Below, one piece after another: positions 33,630 to 43,101 of a stretch of 64,000 nucleotides of DNA. Every line of letters begins with the position of its first letter. Within the stretch, counting starts at the first letter, position 1. The stretch spans positions 620,001 to 684,000 of the forward strand of contig NZ_OY726397.1 in assembly GCF_963378095.1 (NCBI RefSeq), given 5' to 3'. The notes beneath the pieces are model-generated. The model saw only the letters and a list, made by a program, of their open reading frames with translations. It ran no database searches and was not told where the DNA came from. Origin of the DNA: Mycolicibacterium sp. MU0053 (lineage in GTDB: Bacteria > Actinomycetota > Actinomycetes > Mycobacteriales > Mycobacteriaceae). Both the position numbers and the translations under genes were made by a program.

Positions 33630-35057
33630 ATGGCCGAGAAGGTAGCAGTCGAAGAGGAACCCCAGCTCAAACGGGTACTGGGGCCTGGGCTGCTGCTGCT
33701 CTTCGTGGTCGGCGACATCCTGGGAACCGGAGTTTACGCCCTCACCGGTGATGTCGCCGGGGAGGTGGGCGGTGCGGCGTGGCTACCGTTCCTCATCGCG
33801 TTCCTGATCGCGACCGTCACGGCGTTCAGTTATCTCGAGCTGGTCACCAAGTACCCGCAGGCAGCGGGTGCAGCACTCTACGCGCACAAGGCATTTGGCG
33901 TCCAATTCGTGACCTTCATCGTGGCGTTCATCGTGATGAGTTCGGGGATCACCTCGGCGGCCACGGCATCGCGGTTCTTCGCGGCCAACTTCTTCGTGGC
34001 CTTCGACTTCGACTGGGGCAAGTTCGGTGTCGTGATCGTCGCGCTGCTGTTCATGGGACTGCTGGCGGTGGTGAACTTCCGCGGCGTGGGGGAGAGCGTC
34101 AAACTCAACGTGGTGCTGACGATCGTCGAGATCAGCGGCCTGCTGCTGGTGATCTTCGTCGGACTGTGGGCGTTCACCGGCGGCGGTGCGGATGTCGACT
34201 TCTCCCGCGTGGTCGCCTTCGAGACCCACGAGGACAAGAACGTCTTCCTCGCGATCACCACGGCGACGTCGCTGGCCTTCTTCGCGATGGTGGGATTCGA
34301 GGATTCGGTCAACATGGCCGAGGAGACCAAGGATCCGGTGCGGACCTTCCCGAAGGTGTTGCTCACCGGTCTGGGGATCGCCGGGGTGGTGTACGTGATC
34401 GTCGCGGTCGTCGCGGTCGCACTGGTTCCCGTCGGCACCCTGGAAGCCAGCGATACCCCGCTGGTGGAGGTGGTCAAGCTGGGCGCTCCGGACCTGCCCA
34501 TCGAAACCCTCCTGCCGTTCATCTCGATGTTCGCCGTCGCGAACACCGCGCTGATCAACATGCTGATGGCCAGCCGGTTGATCTACGGCATGGCCCGCCA
34601 GCGGGTGCTGCCGCGGGCGCTCGGCGTCGTGCATCCGACTCGTCGTTCACCCTGGGCGGCAATCATTTTCACCACCATCATCGCGTTCGGCCTGATCTTC
34701 TACGTCACCGCGTTCGCCAACAGCAACGCGATCGCGATGTTGGGCGGCACCACGTCGCTGCTGCTGTTGGCGGTGTTCGCGATGGTCAACATCGCGGTAT
34801 TGGTGCTGCGCCGGGACGTGCAGGCCGTCGGCGGGCACTTCACCACCCCGACCGCGCTGCCCATCATCGGCTTCATCACGTCGCTGTATCTGGTCACGCC
34901 GCTGTCGGGTCGGCCCGCGCAGCAGTATCTGCTCGCCGGCATCCTCGTCGCGATCGGGGTGGGGTTGTTCTTCCTCACCATGGCGATCAATCGGCAGTTG
35001 GGCATCCGCGAAGCCGGCATCATCGATCCGACGCGGCTGGGCGAGCCGCCGGAGTAG
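33630..35057 (+). CDS. APC-superfamily amino acid permease
   Basis: 475-aa membrane transporter with about 12 predicted helices. The first helix has the unwound GDILGTGVYALTG (about 28-40) motif of the APC fold; the helix-5/6 region FFAMVGFEDSVNMAEETKDPVRTFPK (about 210-235) is a hallmark of APC amino-acid/polyamine transporters. Probably a proton-coupled amino acid or amine importer. AGGGAGACGAG precedes ATG 33630. It stands alone and converges with the sigma-factor gene, 10 nt apart. Confidence 0.88.
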   Translation: MAEKVAVEEEPQLKRVLGPGLLLLFVVGDILGTGVYALTGDVAGEVGGAAWLPFLIAFLIATVTAFSYLELVTKYPQAAGAALYAHKAFGVQFVTFIVAFIVMSSGITSAATASRFFAANFFVAFDFDWGKFGVVIVALLFMGLLAVVNFRGVGESVKLNVVLTIVEISGLLLVIFVGLWAFTGGGADVDFSRVVAFETHEDKNVFLAITTATSLAFFAMVGFEDSVNMAEETKDPVRTFPKVLLTGLGIAGVVYVIVAVVAVALVPVGTLEASDTPLVEVVKLGAPDLPIETLLPFISMFAVANTALINMLMASRLIYGMARQRVLPRALGVVHPTRRSPWAAIIFTTIIAFGLIFYVTAFANSNAIAMLGGTTSLLLLAVFAMVNIAVLVLRRDVQAVGGHFTTPTALPIIGFITSLYLVTPLSGRPAQQYLLAGILVAIGVGLFFLTMAINRQLGIREAGIIDPTRLGEPPE

Positions 35058-35067
35058 CGGCGCAATC

Positions 35068-35676
35068 TCAGGCCGCCTGCCGCGAGGTGGTTGCGAAACG
35101 ACCGCGCGCGCAGGCACTGTCGGCGAGCGCCCGGCGCAGCTGGACCCGTGCCCGCGAGATCCGAGACATCACGGTACCGATCGGGATACCCATCAATACG
35201 GCGGTCTCGGCGTAGGTGTAGCCCTCCACATCGGCGTAGTACAGCACCGTCCGGAAGCCCTCGGAAAGCTGCTCCATCGCCGAGCGGACGTCATCGTCGG
35301 GAAAGGATTCGAGCACCTCGGACTCGGTGGAGCGCCCCCCGCTCGACAGGTGCGCACCGTGGCCGGCCAGCTCGCGGTCGGTGATCCCACCCGACAGCAC
35401 TTCCGCGGGCCGGCATTGCTTCCACCGGTAGGCGCTGGCCCACTGGTTGTACTGGATCCGGAACAGCCACGCCTGCAGATTGGTGCCCGGCTGGAACTTG
35501 CGGAATCCGGTGAAGGCGCGGACCAGCGTCTCCTGCAGCAGATCGTCGGCGTCGGCGTCGTTGTGGGTGAGGCGACGCGCACCCCGGTGCAGGACAGGTA
35601 CCAACGGCCAGACGTCAGCGGTGTAGCGGGCCTTCAGCTCGTCGTCGGATTCGATGTCGGGGACGATGACCTTCAT
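35068..35676 (-). CDS. ECF-type RNA polymerase sigma factor (SigH/SigR-like)
   Basis: 202-aa extracytoplasmic-function sigma factor. Region 2 covers about residues 25-92 (HNDADADDLLQETLVRAFTGFRKFQPGTNLQAWLFRIQYNQWASAYR) and region 4 about 130-185 (LSEGFRTVLYYADVEGYTYAETAVLMGIPIGTVMSRISRARVQLRRAL). The linker with GGITDRELAGHGAHLSSG resembles SigH/SigR-type factors of the thiol-stress response. Unlike sigH, no zinc-binding anti-sigma gene follows: the stop is 10 nt from the convergent permease. GGAGGTACTCCC precedes ATG 35676. It lies 113 nt downstream of the LuxR-type gene on the same strand. Confidence 0.9.
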   Translation of the reverse strand: MKVIVPDIESDDELKARYTADVWPLVPVLHRGARRLTHNDADADDLLQETLVRAFTGFRKFQPGTNLQAWLFRIQYNQWASAYRWKQCRPAEVLSGGITDRELAGHGAHLSSGGRSTESEVLESFPDDDVRSAMEQLSEGFRTVLYYADVEGYTYAETAVLMGIPIGTVMSRISRARVQLRRALADSACARGRFATTSRQAA

Positions 35677-35789
35677 GGGAGTACCTCCGGTTGATTCCTC
35701 CGAGCCCGGTCGGGCCGTGAAATCAGACTGGCGGCCCGAAGCCCGCAGGGGACCCTTGGTCATCCGTGGTCGATGATCCGTAGTGGCCC

Positions 35790-38585
35790 CTAGTGGGACC
35801 ACGCCACGGTGCGCAACTGCCGGCGCGAGGTGATCCCCAGCTTCACGAACACCTTGCGCAAATGCCATTCGACGGTGTGCACACTGATGAACAGCTGGTC
35901 GCCGATCTCCTGGTTGGTCAGGCCGTCGGCCGCCAACCGCGCGATCTGCGCCTCCTGCGCGGTCAGCTCGTCACCGGAGCTCAACTGTTGTTTTCGGACC
36001 TTCGCGCCGACGGCGATGAGTTCCTTGCGCGCCCGCTCGGCGTAGGCCTGCGCGCCCATCCGGACGAACAACTCGTGGGCCTCATTCAGCTGACGGCGGG
36101 CATCGCCGCGCCGATTCGCGCGCCGGAGCCACTCGCCGTAGCTGAGGCGCGCGCGGGCCTGGTGCACCACCACGCGAGACCGGCCCAGGTGGTCGAGCGC
36201 CTCGGTGAACAACCGGTCGGCCTCGTCGTTGTCGGCCAACATGGCCCGCGCACTGGCCACCGCGCCGAGTCCCCAGGGGCTGCCAGTGGCACCGACGCGC
36301 TCTTCGATGTGGCCGACGGCGCGCTGCGCCGCATCCGTTTGGCCGAGGTGTGCGGCGGCCTCCACCAGTTCGTACAGACACCACCCGTGGAAGCCCAGAT
36401 CCTCGTACGCGCAGGCGTGGCGGGCAGCGGTGAACGCTTCCTCGTAGCGGCCGAGACCGTTGTACAACACCGCGGTGGCGTACCCGGTCAGCCCGATCAC
36501 GCGGCCCTCACCGCGGGCCGCGCCGTCGGCGGCGGCCGCGTCGATCTCCCGCATCGCCGCCACGGCATCTCCTCGCCAGGCGGCGATCAACAGGGAGTGG
36601 TACCGGACCGGACCGTGGTGGGTGGTCGCGGCCGTGATGGAGTTCGCCTCGGCGATCAACGTTGCCGCCGTGTTCAACTCGCCGAACATCACATGAAGGC
36701 CCGCTCGATACACCAGCGCCTGCGGGAGGCCCGCCAAGGCGCCGACATCGCGTGCCTGCCGGACGACAGCGGCCGACAATGCGTCGACGAGGTCTTCGTC
36801 CCACAGTTCGTGGGCGGCCGATTCCTGCAGGATCGGGAAGGCCGGGACAAGCCATCGCAGCAGCTGGCCGGGATCCTCGGACGCCAGCACGCGCATCGCG
36901 TCCAGCGCGGTGCGCAGGTGCTCGGCGCCGGCCCGGATTCCGCCGCAGATGCGCGCCGTCATCCCGCGGAAGAACAGGTCCACCGCACGCGGCAACTCCG
37001 AGGTCTGTTCCATCGCCGAAGCCGCCGCCTCGGCGGCAAGGAGGAGCGCACCCGGCCGCCCCAGCCGACCGGCGTAGATCAGGGCCGCGAACGCCTCGAG
37101 GTAGCTCTCGCGCGACGCGAAGTCGTCGAGACCCTCCAACTGTTTTGCGGCGTCCAACAAGGCGGCTGCGGTCTCCCCGACCGTCGGGGCGCCGATCTCC
37201 CCGGCTCGGCTGCTCGCGAACTCCATCTGGGCGCGCAGGCGGGCGGCCCGGGCCCGTTGAAGTTCTGACAGCGGAGCCATCTCGGCGATGGTCAGGAGTT
37301 CGTAGGCGGTCGCGGTCGCGGCGGAGTCCTGTTTGGCCTGCGCGGCGGCCAGAGCCCGGTCCCCGCGGAGTTCGGGGTCGGCGGTGAGCACCGCAGCGCG
37401 CTCCAGGAAGGCCGCCGCGGCCGCGATCCCGCCCCGGTTCTGCGCCCGGCTCGCCGAGGCCTCGAGTTCCGCGGCAACCGAATCGTCGGTGGAGGCCACC
37501 GCGTTGGCGGCGTGCCAGGCCCGCCGATCAGGGTCGGATTCGACGTCGGTGGCCGAAGCCAGTGCCGCATGGATCGCGCGACGATCGGTCAGGTCGGCGG
37601 CGCGGTAGGCGGCCGCGCGCATCAAGGGGTGATGGAAACGCATGCGGGGACCGAACTCGATGACGCCGGCGCTTTCGGCGGGCGCCAGCGCATCCACGGC
37701 GATGCCCAGCAGCGCGGCGGCACGCAGGAACAGCGCCGAGTCGCCGACGGGTTCGGCGGCGGCGAGCAGCAGCAGCCGGCGGGTTTGGTCCGGCAGCAGC
37801 TGGATACGCCGGAGGTAGCTTTCCTCGATCCGGCTCTGCGATGTCTGCGCGCCGACGATCCAGAACCCACCGGCGAGTTCGGCCGTGGAGTACGAACGCG
37901 GCACTTCGAGCAGCGCCAATGGATTGCCGCGGGTTTCGGCCACCACCCGGTCGCGGACTCTCGGATCCAAGCCACCGATCATTGCGTGGTCCAACAGTTT
38001 CCGCGCATCGGCGTCGGACAGGCCGTGGACCGGGAGTTCGGGCAGTCCCGTCAGCGCATCGGGGCCCTCGGTGCGCGCGGCGAGCACCAACGCGATCGGT
38101 TCGGCCACCAGCCGGCGGGCGACGAAGCCGAGCGTCTGCACCGACACCTGGTCCAGCCATTGGGCGTCGTCGACCACGCACAGCAGGGGTTGTTCGTGCA
38201 CCGCGGCGGCGAGCAGGCCCAGCACTGCCAACCCGACGAGAAAGCGCTGGGGCGGCGGACCGACGCCGCGCCCGAACGCGACGGCGAGCGCGTCGCGCTG
38301 CGGGGCGGGCAGGTCGTCGAGGTGACCCAACAGCGGGCTACACAACTGGTGTAGGCCGGCATAGGCCAGTTCCATATCGGATTCCACGCCGGAGACGTGC
38401 ACACAGCGCCAGCCCTCGGCCTCCTCGACCAGGAATTCGAGCAGGGCGGTCTTACCGACGCCGGCCTCGCCGCGCAGCACGAGCACCTGCGACCGACCCG
38501 TCCGCACCGTCGAGATCACCTCGCGCAGCGCCGCGGTCTCGGCGACGCGACCGTGCAGCGGCCGTCCTCGCCCTTGGCTCGCCAT
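35790..38585 (-). CDS. LuxR family large ATP-binding (LAL) transcriptional regulator
   Basis: 931-aa MalT/LAL-type regulator. The N-terminal STAND/AAA ATPase has Walker A GEAGVGKT (about 39-46) and Walker B LLCVVDDAQWLD (about 133-144). The middle ~550 residues are alpha-helical repeats with TPR-like spacing (sensor). The C-terminal LuxR HTH is at about 872-925 (LTAQEAQIARLAADGLTNQEIGDQLFISVHTVEWHLRKVFVKLG). Such proteins activate transcription when an inducer permits ATP-driven assembly. ATG 38585 has GAG 5 nt upstream. The NmrA-like gene lies upstream and the sigma gene downstream on the same strand. Confidence 0.92.
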   Translation of the reverse strand: MASQGRGRPLHGRVAETAALREVISTVRTGRSQVLVLRGEAGVGKTALLEFLVEEAEGWRCVHVSGVESDMELAYAGLHQLCSPLLGHLDDLPAPQRDALAVAFGRGVGPPPQRFLVGLAVLGLLAAAVHEQPLLCVVDDAQWLDQVSVQTLGFVARRLVAEPIALVLAARTEGPDALTGLPELPVHGLSDADARKLLDHAMIGGLDPRVRDRVVAETRGNPLALLEVPRSYSTAELAGGFWIVGAQTSQSRIEESYLRRIQLLPDQTRRLLLLAAAEPVGDSALFLRAAALLGIAVDALAPAESAGVIEFGPRMRFHHPLMRAAAYRAADLTDRRAIHAALASATDVESDPDRRAWHAANAVASTDDSVAAELEASASRAQNRGGIAAAAAFLERAAVLTADPELRGDRALAAAQAKQDSAATATAYELLTIAEMAPLSELQRARAARLRAQMEFASSRAGEIGAPTVGETAAALLDAAKQLEGLDDFASRESYLEAFAALIYAGRLGRPGALLLAAEAAASAMEQTSELPRAVDLFFRGMTARICGGIRAGAEHLRTALDAMRVLASEDPGQLLRWLVPAFPILQESAAHELWDEDLVDALSAAVVRQARDVGALAGLPQALVYRAGLHVMFGELNTAATLIAEANSITAATTHHGPVRYHSLLIAAWRGDAVAAMREIDAAAADGAARGEGRVIGLTGYATAVLYNGLGRYEEAFTAARHACAYEDLGFHGWCLYELVEAAAHLGQTDAAQRAVGHIEERVGATGSPWGLGAVASARAMLADNDEADRLFTEALDHLGRSRVVVHQARARLSYGEWLRRANRRGDARRQLNEAHELFVRMGAQAYAERARKELIAVGAKVRKQQLSSGDELTAQEAQIARLAADGLTNQEIGDQLFISVHTVEWHLRKVFVKLGITSRRQLRTVAWSH

Positions 38586-38731
38586 CTGGCTCCACACCGT
38601 CCGCCCTGCTGGGCCCACAGGTCTTACCTGGTCACGGCCCGATCCGGGTGGATGGTAGCGAGTTGACGTACCCGCGGTCTAGGTGTTGGCGAGGAATGTG
38701 ACCGTTCGGACAACTGCGCGGCCGGTACTCG

Positions 38732-39490
38732 TCAACTCCTGGCCGCCGTCTCCAGGATCCAGTCTTCGAAGCGGAGGTCGAACAGCGCCGCCTCATCGCC
38801 GGGAACCAGCGTGTGCTCGGCGATGGCGACACCCCAGTAGCGGGCGTCGGGGTCGGCCAGCACCGTACGGCTGTCGCCACGAGCGGTCAGCGCGGTGCGG
38901 ATCAGGTCCGGAAGTCGGAACCGTTGCGGCCCACCCACTTCGGTGATCCCATTGACCGGCACGTTCGCCGCGGCGATGACAACCGCTTCGGCGACATCCG
39001 CGGAGGCCATCGGCTGAATCAGCGCAGCCGGCAACCGCACGACGCCGTCCACGGAAGCGGAATCGGCGATCGTGGCCAGGAATTCGAAGAACTGGGTGGC
39101 GCGCACGATGGTGTACGGGATCGGCCCGCTGCCGATCAGCGTCTCCTGCGCCAGTTTCGCCTTGAAGTAGCCACTCTCGCGAGCCAACAACTCGGTCCCG
39201 ACCACCGAGAGCGCCACATGATGGGAGACGCCGGCCGCTGCCTCGGCGGTCAGCAGGTTGGTGGTCGCCACGTTGAAGAAGTCCTGGGCTGCCGCCTCTT
39301 CGAACGACGGCGAGTTGGTGACGTCCACCACCACCTGCGCGCCGGCCAGCACGTCGGCCAGTCCCTCGCCGGTGAAGGCGTTGACGCCGGTCGACGGTGC
39401 GGCGGCCACGGCGTCGTGGCCGTGCTCGGTCAGTCGCTGCACGACCTTCGATCCGATCCGTCCTGTGCCGCCGATGACGACGATCCTCAT
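38732..39490 (-). CDS. NmrA-like NAD(P)-binding protein (atypical SDR)
   Basis: 252-aa Rossmann protein with the N-terminal GGTGRIG (7-13) and the atypical-SDR layout (SVVGTELLARESGYFKAKLAQETLIGSGPIPYTIVRATQFFEF, about 93-135). The Y-x3-K motif occurs as YFKAK. Members are NADPH-dependent reductases or redox-sensing regulators. It precedes the LAL regulator gene by 146 nt on the same strand, so it may be co-regulated. It is divergent from the SDR at 39651; the 160-nt gap between shows no clear repeat. Substrate unknown. Confidence 0.82.
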   Translation of the reverse strand: MRIVVIGGTGRIGSKVVQRLTEHGHDAVAAAPSTGVNAFTGEGLADVLAGAQVVVDVTNSPSFEEAAAQDFFNVATTNLLTAEAAAGVSHHVALSVVGTELLARESGYFKAKLAQETLIGSGPIPYTIVRATQFFEFLATIADSASVDGVVRLPAALIQPMASADVAEAVVIAAANVPVNGITEVGGPQRFRLPDLIRTALTARGDSRTVLADPDARYWGVAIAEHTLVPGDEAALFDLRFEDWILETAARS

Positions 39491-39650
39491 GATGGCCCCT
39501 TTCCTCGGGTTCGCGGAGGCCGCGTGATCACTGCCTCTGGGCGCCAGAACCCGCGACCCGGCGACGATTCATCCCGTGGCCGTCGTCACTGTCGGATGAC
39601 TGGGCGGGGTCACGGCAGTTCTGGGCGGTAGACCACCAGAAAGGACTGTC

Positions 39651-40370
39651 ATGGAACTGCATACCTACCGCGCGGTCGTCACCGGCGGAACCGCCGGAAT
39701 CGGCCTGGCGTGCGCTCGTCTGCTCGCCGCGGCCGGCGCCGAGGTGATCATCTCCGGCCGCGACCAGGGCCGCGGCGAGACCGCTGCCGCCACCCACGAA
39801 CGCATCCGCTTCATCGGAGCCGATATGGCCGATCTGGCCGCCGTCGAATCGCTGGTGCAACAGGCCGGCGACATCGACGTGTTGATCAACAACGCGGCGA
39901 GTTTCCCGGGCGCGATGACCCTCGAGCAGGACGCGGCGTCGTTCGCGCAGACCTTCGCCACCAATGTCCGCGGATCGTACTTCCTGACCGCCGGGTTGGT
40001 GCCCGGGATGCTCGAGCGGAAGCGCGGCAGCATCGTCAACATCACGTCGATGGTGGCGGCCAAGGGCGTGCCCGCCGCGTCGGTCTACAGCGCGTCGAAA
40101 GCGGCGGTGGAGTCGCTGACCCGCACGTGGGCGGCCGAGTTCGGCAGCCGCGGCGTCCGCGTCAACGCCGTCGCGCCGGGGCCGACGAGAACCGAAGGCG
40201 TGCAAGCCGAATGGGGCGATGTCAACGACGATCTCGGCCGTGCGCTGCCGTTGGGTCGCGTCGCCGAAGCCGAGGAGATCGCCCACGCCGCGGTGTTCCT
40301 GGCCTCACCGCGCGCGAGTTTCATCACCGGTGCGGTCCTGCATGTCGACGGCGGCGGCACCGCGATCTGA
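39651..40370 (+). CDS. Short-chain dehydrogenase/reductase (SDR)
   Basis: 239-aa classical SDR: TGGTAGIG cofactor loop (about 11-18), NNAASFPG (about 81-88), catalytic Ser in NITSMVA and Y-x3-K in VYSASKAA (about 144-151), with the C-terminal ITGAVLHVDGGGTA. It resembles FabG/3-oxoacyl-reductase-like enzymes using NADP(H). CAGAAAGGAC lies just before ATG 39651. Single gene, divergent from the NmrA-like gene; convergent with the cutinase gene 24 nt away. Confidence 0.86.
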   Translation: MELHTYRAVVTGGTAGIGLACARLLAAAGAEVIISGRDQGRGETAAATHERIRFIGADMADLAAVESLVQQAGDIDVLINNAASFPGAMTLEQDAASFAQTFATNVRGSYFLTAGLVPGMLERKRGSIVNITSMVAAKGVPAASVYSASKAAVESLTRTWAAEFGSRGVRVNAVAPGPTRTEGVQAEWGDVNDDLGRALPLGRVAEAEEIAHAAVFLASPRASFITGAVLHVDGGGTAI

Positions 40371-40394
40371 GCATCCGATCGCCGGCTGACTGGA

Positions 40395-41216
40395 TCAGGC
40401 GCCGGCGGCGCTGAGATGGGTCGCGCGCGCGGGAGCGGCGCCCACCACGAGGTGATACAGCGGTGCACCCCAGGCGTGCGCACCGTTGGCCGCCGGCGTG
40501 TACGCGGTGTGAATCGCGATCGAGGCGGGGGACACGGCCTCCTGCTCGGGGTCGTAGTCGCACACCGGGTCGCCCACATCGCAGACGCTGACCGTGCGCG
40601 CACCGATGGCCGGCGGCAGCGGCGACGTGTTCGTCGATGCCAGGAACGAATGTTCTTGGGCCACACCCTTGCCCACGCTCGGCCACACCGCCGTCGACCC
40701 CATGTTGATGGTGGTGTCGGCGGGCAGCCGGTCCCCGTCGGCGATCAGCAGCGCGGCCACCACGGGCGCGTCGTCGGCCAGATCGTGCAGGTTGCGGTGG
40801 ATCACCATGGCGCCCTGGGAGTAGCCGGCAAGCACCACCTTGGTCTGCGGGCACTGCTCGGTGAACGCCTCGAGTTGCGCTGCGGTCGCCTCGGTCCCGT
40901 CCTCGACGCTGTCCATGAAGTCCATCCAGCCGCCCAGCCCGCCGTCGACCGGAACCGGCGCCGCGGGGTACTGGACGGCCTCGGCGGTGATGCTCTGCCC
41001 GTCGGCCGCCAAGTCGGAGCGCAGTTGCTGGTAGGACTGGTAGACCACGTCGCCCATGCCGCCGTTGGCCGTCAGCCTCGCGCCGTCGCGCTGCCCCGAA
41101 CCCGCGGCACCGATCCAGTGCACGTCGGCGCACGCCGGTGCGGCCGCCGCGGTACCGGTGGTCAGCGCCGACAACGACGTGGCCACCACCACCGCCGCCA
41201 ACCCCAGGCGACCCAT
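40395..41216 (-). CDS. Secreted cutinase-family esterase/lipase
   Basis: 273-aa exported serine esterase. A Sec signal peptide (about 1-27, ending AAAAPA) precedes a cutinase fold: Cys29 opening the mature domain, nucleophile GYSQG (Ser133), the CDVGDPVCDYD loop with paired Cys and Asp (about 211-221), and a His in AHAWGAPLYH near the end. Mycobacterial cutinase-like proteins hydrolyse esters, triacylglycerols or phospholipids outside the cell. It is about 50 aa longer than classical cutinases. ATG 41216 is the start given; GTG 41219 has better spacing to AAGGAG. Convergent with the SDR. Confidence 0.87.
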   Translation of the reverse strand: MGRLGLAAVVVATSLSALTTGTAAAAPACADVHWIGAAGSGQRDGARLTANGGMGDVVYQSYQQLRSDLAADGQSITAEAVQYPAAPVPVDGGLGGWMDFMDSVEDGTEATAAQLEAFTEQCPQTKVVLAGYSQGAMVIHRNLHDLADDAPVVAALLIADGDRLPADTTINMGSTAVWPSVGKGVAQEHSFLASTNTSPLPPAIGARTVSVCDVGDPVCDYDPEQEAVSPASIAIHTAYTPAANGAHAWGAPLYHLVVGAAPARATHLSAAGA

Positions 41217-41294
41217 CACGGTGAACTCCTTCCCGACCAGCCCACTCGGCGCTGCTCGCACTACCGAGTTGATCGGTTCTCGGGCTGCCGGGTG

Positions 41295-43025
41295 TTACGT
41301 CGCCAGTCCGGCCTCGCGCAGCCGCTCGAGCCGCGTCGCCAGCCGCGCGGTGCGGTGACCATTGCCGCTGAGCCCCACATAGCGGTCACCGAAGGCCGCC
41401 AGCAGCACGTCGTCGAGACGGCGCACCGCGCCCGCGGGATAGCGGTAGGCCAGCGCCGTGTTGACGGCAGCGCTGTCGACCCCTGCCAGCGCGAGGTCCA
41501 ACGCATCCAGCGAATCGATGCCCAACTCGAGCAGCAGTCCGGAGATCCAGCCGTAGTGCTCGGTGCGCGACCAACCGGCGTCGGGGTAGCGGTTGCCCAG
41601 ATAGGTCGCCAGCACCGCCGTCGCGATCCGCGGGTCGCTGTCGGACTCGGGCGCGCGGTCCACCGCAGGCGTCGACCGCAACCGTTCGCGGATGGCGGAG
41701 AACTCCCGGTCGGCGAGTTCGAGCAGCCCCGCGGCCAACGTGAAGCGGCGGTCGAGGTCGGGTGCGTCCTCGTCGGGAATCGAGCCCTTGTACCGGATGT
41801 CGTGCTCGAACTCGGCCCACGCGTGCTGCAGGATGGTGCGGACCTGCACCGAGGCGGGCTGCTGCTCACCTTCGGCCGCGATCAGCAGATGCCGACTCGA
41901 ATAGCCCCAGCGCCCGGTGCTGGCGGTCTCCACGCCCATGTCCCGGTCGTCGAGCAACCGCATCTCGTCGCCGAGCAGATTGGCCACCGCACTCACGTCG
42001 TCACGCAGGTAGGTGATGACCCGCAGGCCCACCTGATCTGTGATCTCCGACAGCGGATCGGTGTAGAGCACCCGGCCGTCGATGCTGCGCTCGGCCTTCT
42101 CGGCGAACGACGCCACCGACTTGGTGCGCGCGGTGATGCTCAGATAGTTGATGCCCGCCTCGTCCAGCAGCGCGCGCACCTGGTCGAGGTAGTGGCTGGT
42201 GGCCTCCTTGAGCGCGGGCCGACGCTCGGCGTAGGTGGCGATGGCGTCGTGCACGGCCGGCGAGGTCGCCCGGCGCGGGGTGGGTTCGAGATCCTCGGGC
42301 AGTGTCGGGGTGACGATGTAGCCGGTGTCGCCATCGCCGTAGATCGTGACATCGCCGGGCCGCGCGGTTGCGTACATCGCCACGTAGGCGCACAGCACCG
42401 CGTCGACCGGATCCTCGGCGTGGCGCAGTTCGCTTTTGCGCTCGGCGGTTTCGACGCGCTCCCGCAGTTCGACCCAGTCGTCGTGGTCGGCCACCCGCAG
42501 CGCCGGGTCCCGGCGCGCCAGGTTCTCGATGTGATCCATCAACAGCTGCAACTCCGCGCGCAACTGCGGCAGCCCGCGGCCCGGTTTGGCCTTGTACTTC
42601 AGGGTGCGGCCGAGCCGGAACAACGCGATGGTCGCGGGATGCGGGTACACCTCGATGGCCCGCCGGCCGGCGGTGGAATGCGGATCCATGTCCAGCCCCA
42701 ACGCCCGGACGATGCGCGCGCCGCGCGGGGTCTCGGCGAATTCGGGCTTGCCCGTGTTGGCGGGGTGCGCGCCGGCCTGGAAGCGGCCGAAGTCCGCGTT
42801 GAGCTGCCGCTCGCAGTCGCGCTGCCCGACCGGGTTGACCACGATCAGTGGCGCATCGACCGCCACCACGCAGTCGCCCTCGACATAGGGCGCCAGCGCC
42901 GCGCAGATGCTCGCATCGTCGGAGGCGACCCCGACATAGCTCAGCCGGCCGCTGTCACCGTCGACCACCGCGATCCCGGTGGGCTTACGTTCCCCCCACG
43001 CCAAGTCCAGACCGACGAAGTACAC
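41295..43025 (-). CDS. relZ: RelZ-type fusion: DUF429/RNase-H-like domain plus (p)ppGpp synthetase
   Basis: 576-aa two-domain protein. Residues 1 to about 235 form a DUF429 (RNase-H-like) domain with acidic candidates D7 (GLDLAWG), D57 (AVDAPL) and D206/D209 (EDPVDAVLCAY). Residues about 255-415 form a RelA/SpoT synthetase: R300-K302 (ITARTKS), D330 (ITDQVGLRV), Y375 (GYSSRHL), then VQVRTILQHAWAEFEHDIRYK. No HD hydrolase is seen. A helical C-terminal part follows. M. smegmatis RelZ (RHII-RSD) is known to combine RNase HII-type activity with alarmone synthesis, matching this layout. Start GTG 43025, divergent from purB, linking alarmone and purine synthesis in position. Confidence 0.88.
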   Translation of the reverse strand: MYFVGLDLAWGERKPTGIAVVDGDSGRLSYVGVASDDASICAALAPYVEGDCVVAVDAPLIVVNPVGQRDCERQLNADFGRFQAGAHPANTGKPEFAETPRGARIVRALGLDMDPHSTAGRRAIEVYPHPATIALFRLGRTLKYKAKPGRGLPQLRAELQLLMDHIENLARRDPALRVADHDDWVELRERVETAERKSELRHAEDPVDAVLCAYVAMYATARPGDVTIYGDGDTGYIVTPTLPEDLEPTPRRATSPAVHDAIATYAERRPALKEATSHYLDQVRALLDEAGINYLSITARTKSVASFAEKAERSIDGRVLYTDPLSEITDQVGLRVITYLRDDVSAVANLLGDEMRLLDDRDMGVETASTGRWGYSSRHLLIAAEGEQQPASVQVRTILQHAWAEFEHDIRYKGSIPDEDAPDLDRRFTLAAGLLELADREFSAIRERLRSTPAVDRAPESDSDPRIATAVLATYLGNRYPDAGWSRTEHYGWISGLLLELGIDSLDALDLALAGVDSAAVNTALAYRYPAGAVRRLDDVLLAAFGDRYVGLSGNGHRTARLATRLERLREAGLAT

Positions 43026-43084
43026 CGGTCCACTGTGCCCTATCGAGGCCCAACTCCGACCTCATGGGGCCCGATCCGGGGCCG

Positions 43085-43101
43085 TAAGCTGTGTCTTCGT
43101 G
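43085..43101 (+). promoter_or_regulatory. Probable leaderless purB promoter
   Basis: TAAGCT (43085-43090) matches the mycobacterial -10 TANNNT and lies 8 nt before the purB GTG start (43099), with no ribosome-binding site between. Transcription would begin at or next to the start codon, giving a leaderless message. Confidence 0.55.

Noticed and set aside
35677..35789. An autoregulatory ECF promoter (GGAA-N~18-GTT) before the sigma gene
   Set aside because: A GGAAT occurs, but no GTT at suitable spacing was found by eye.
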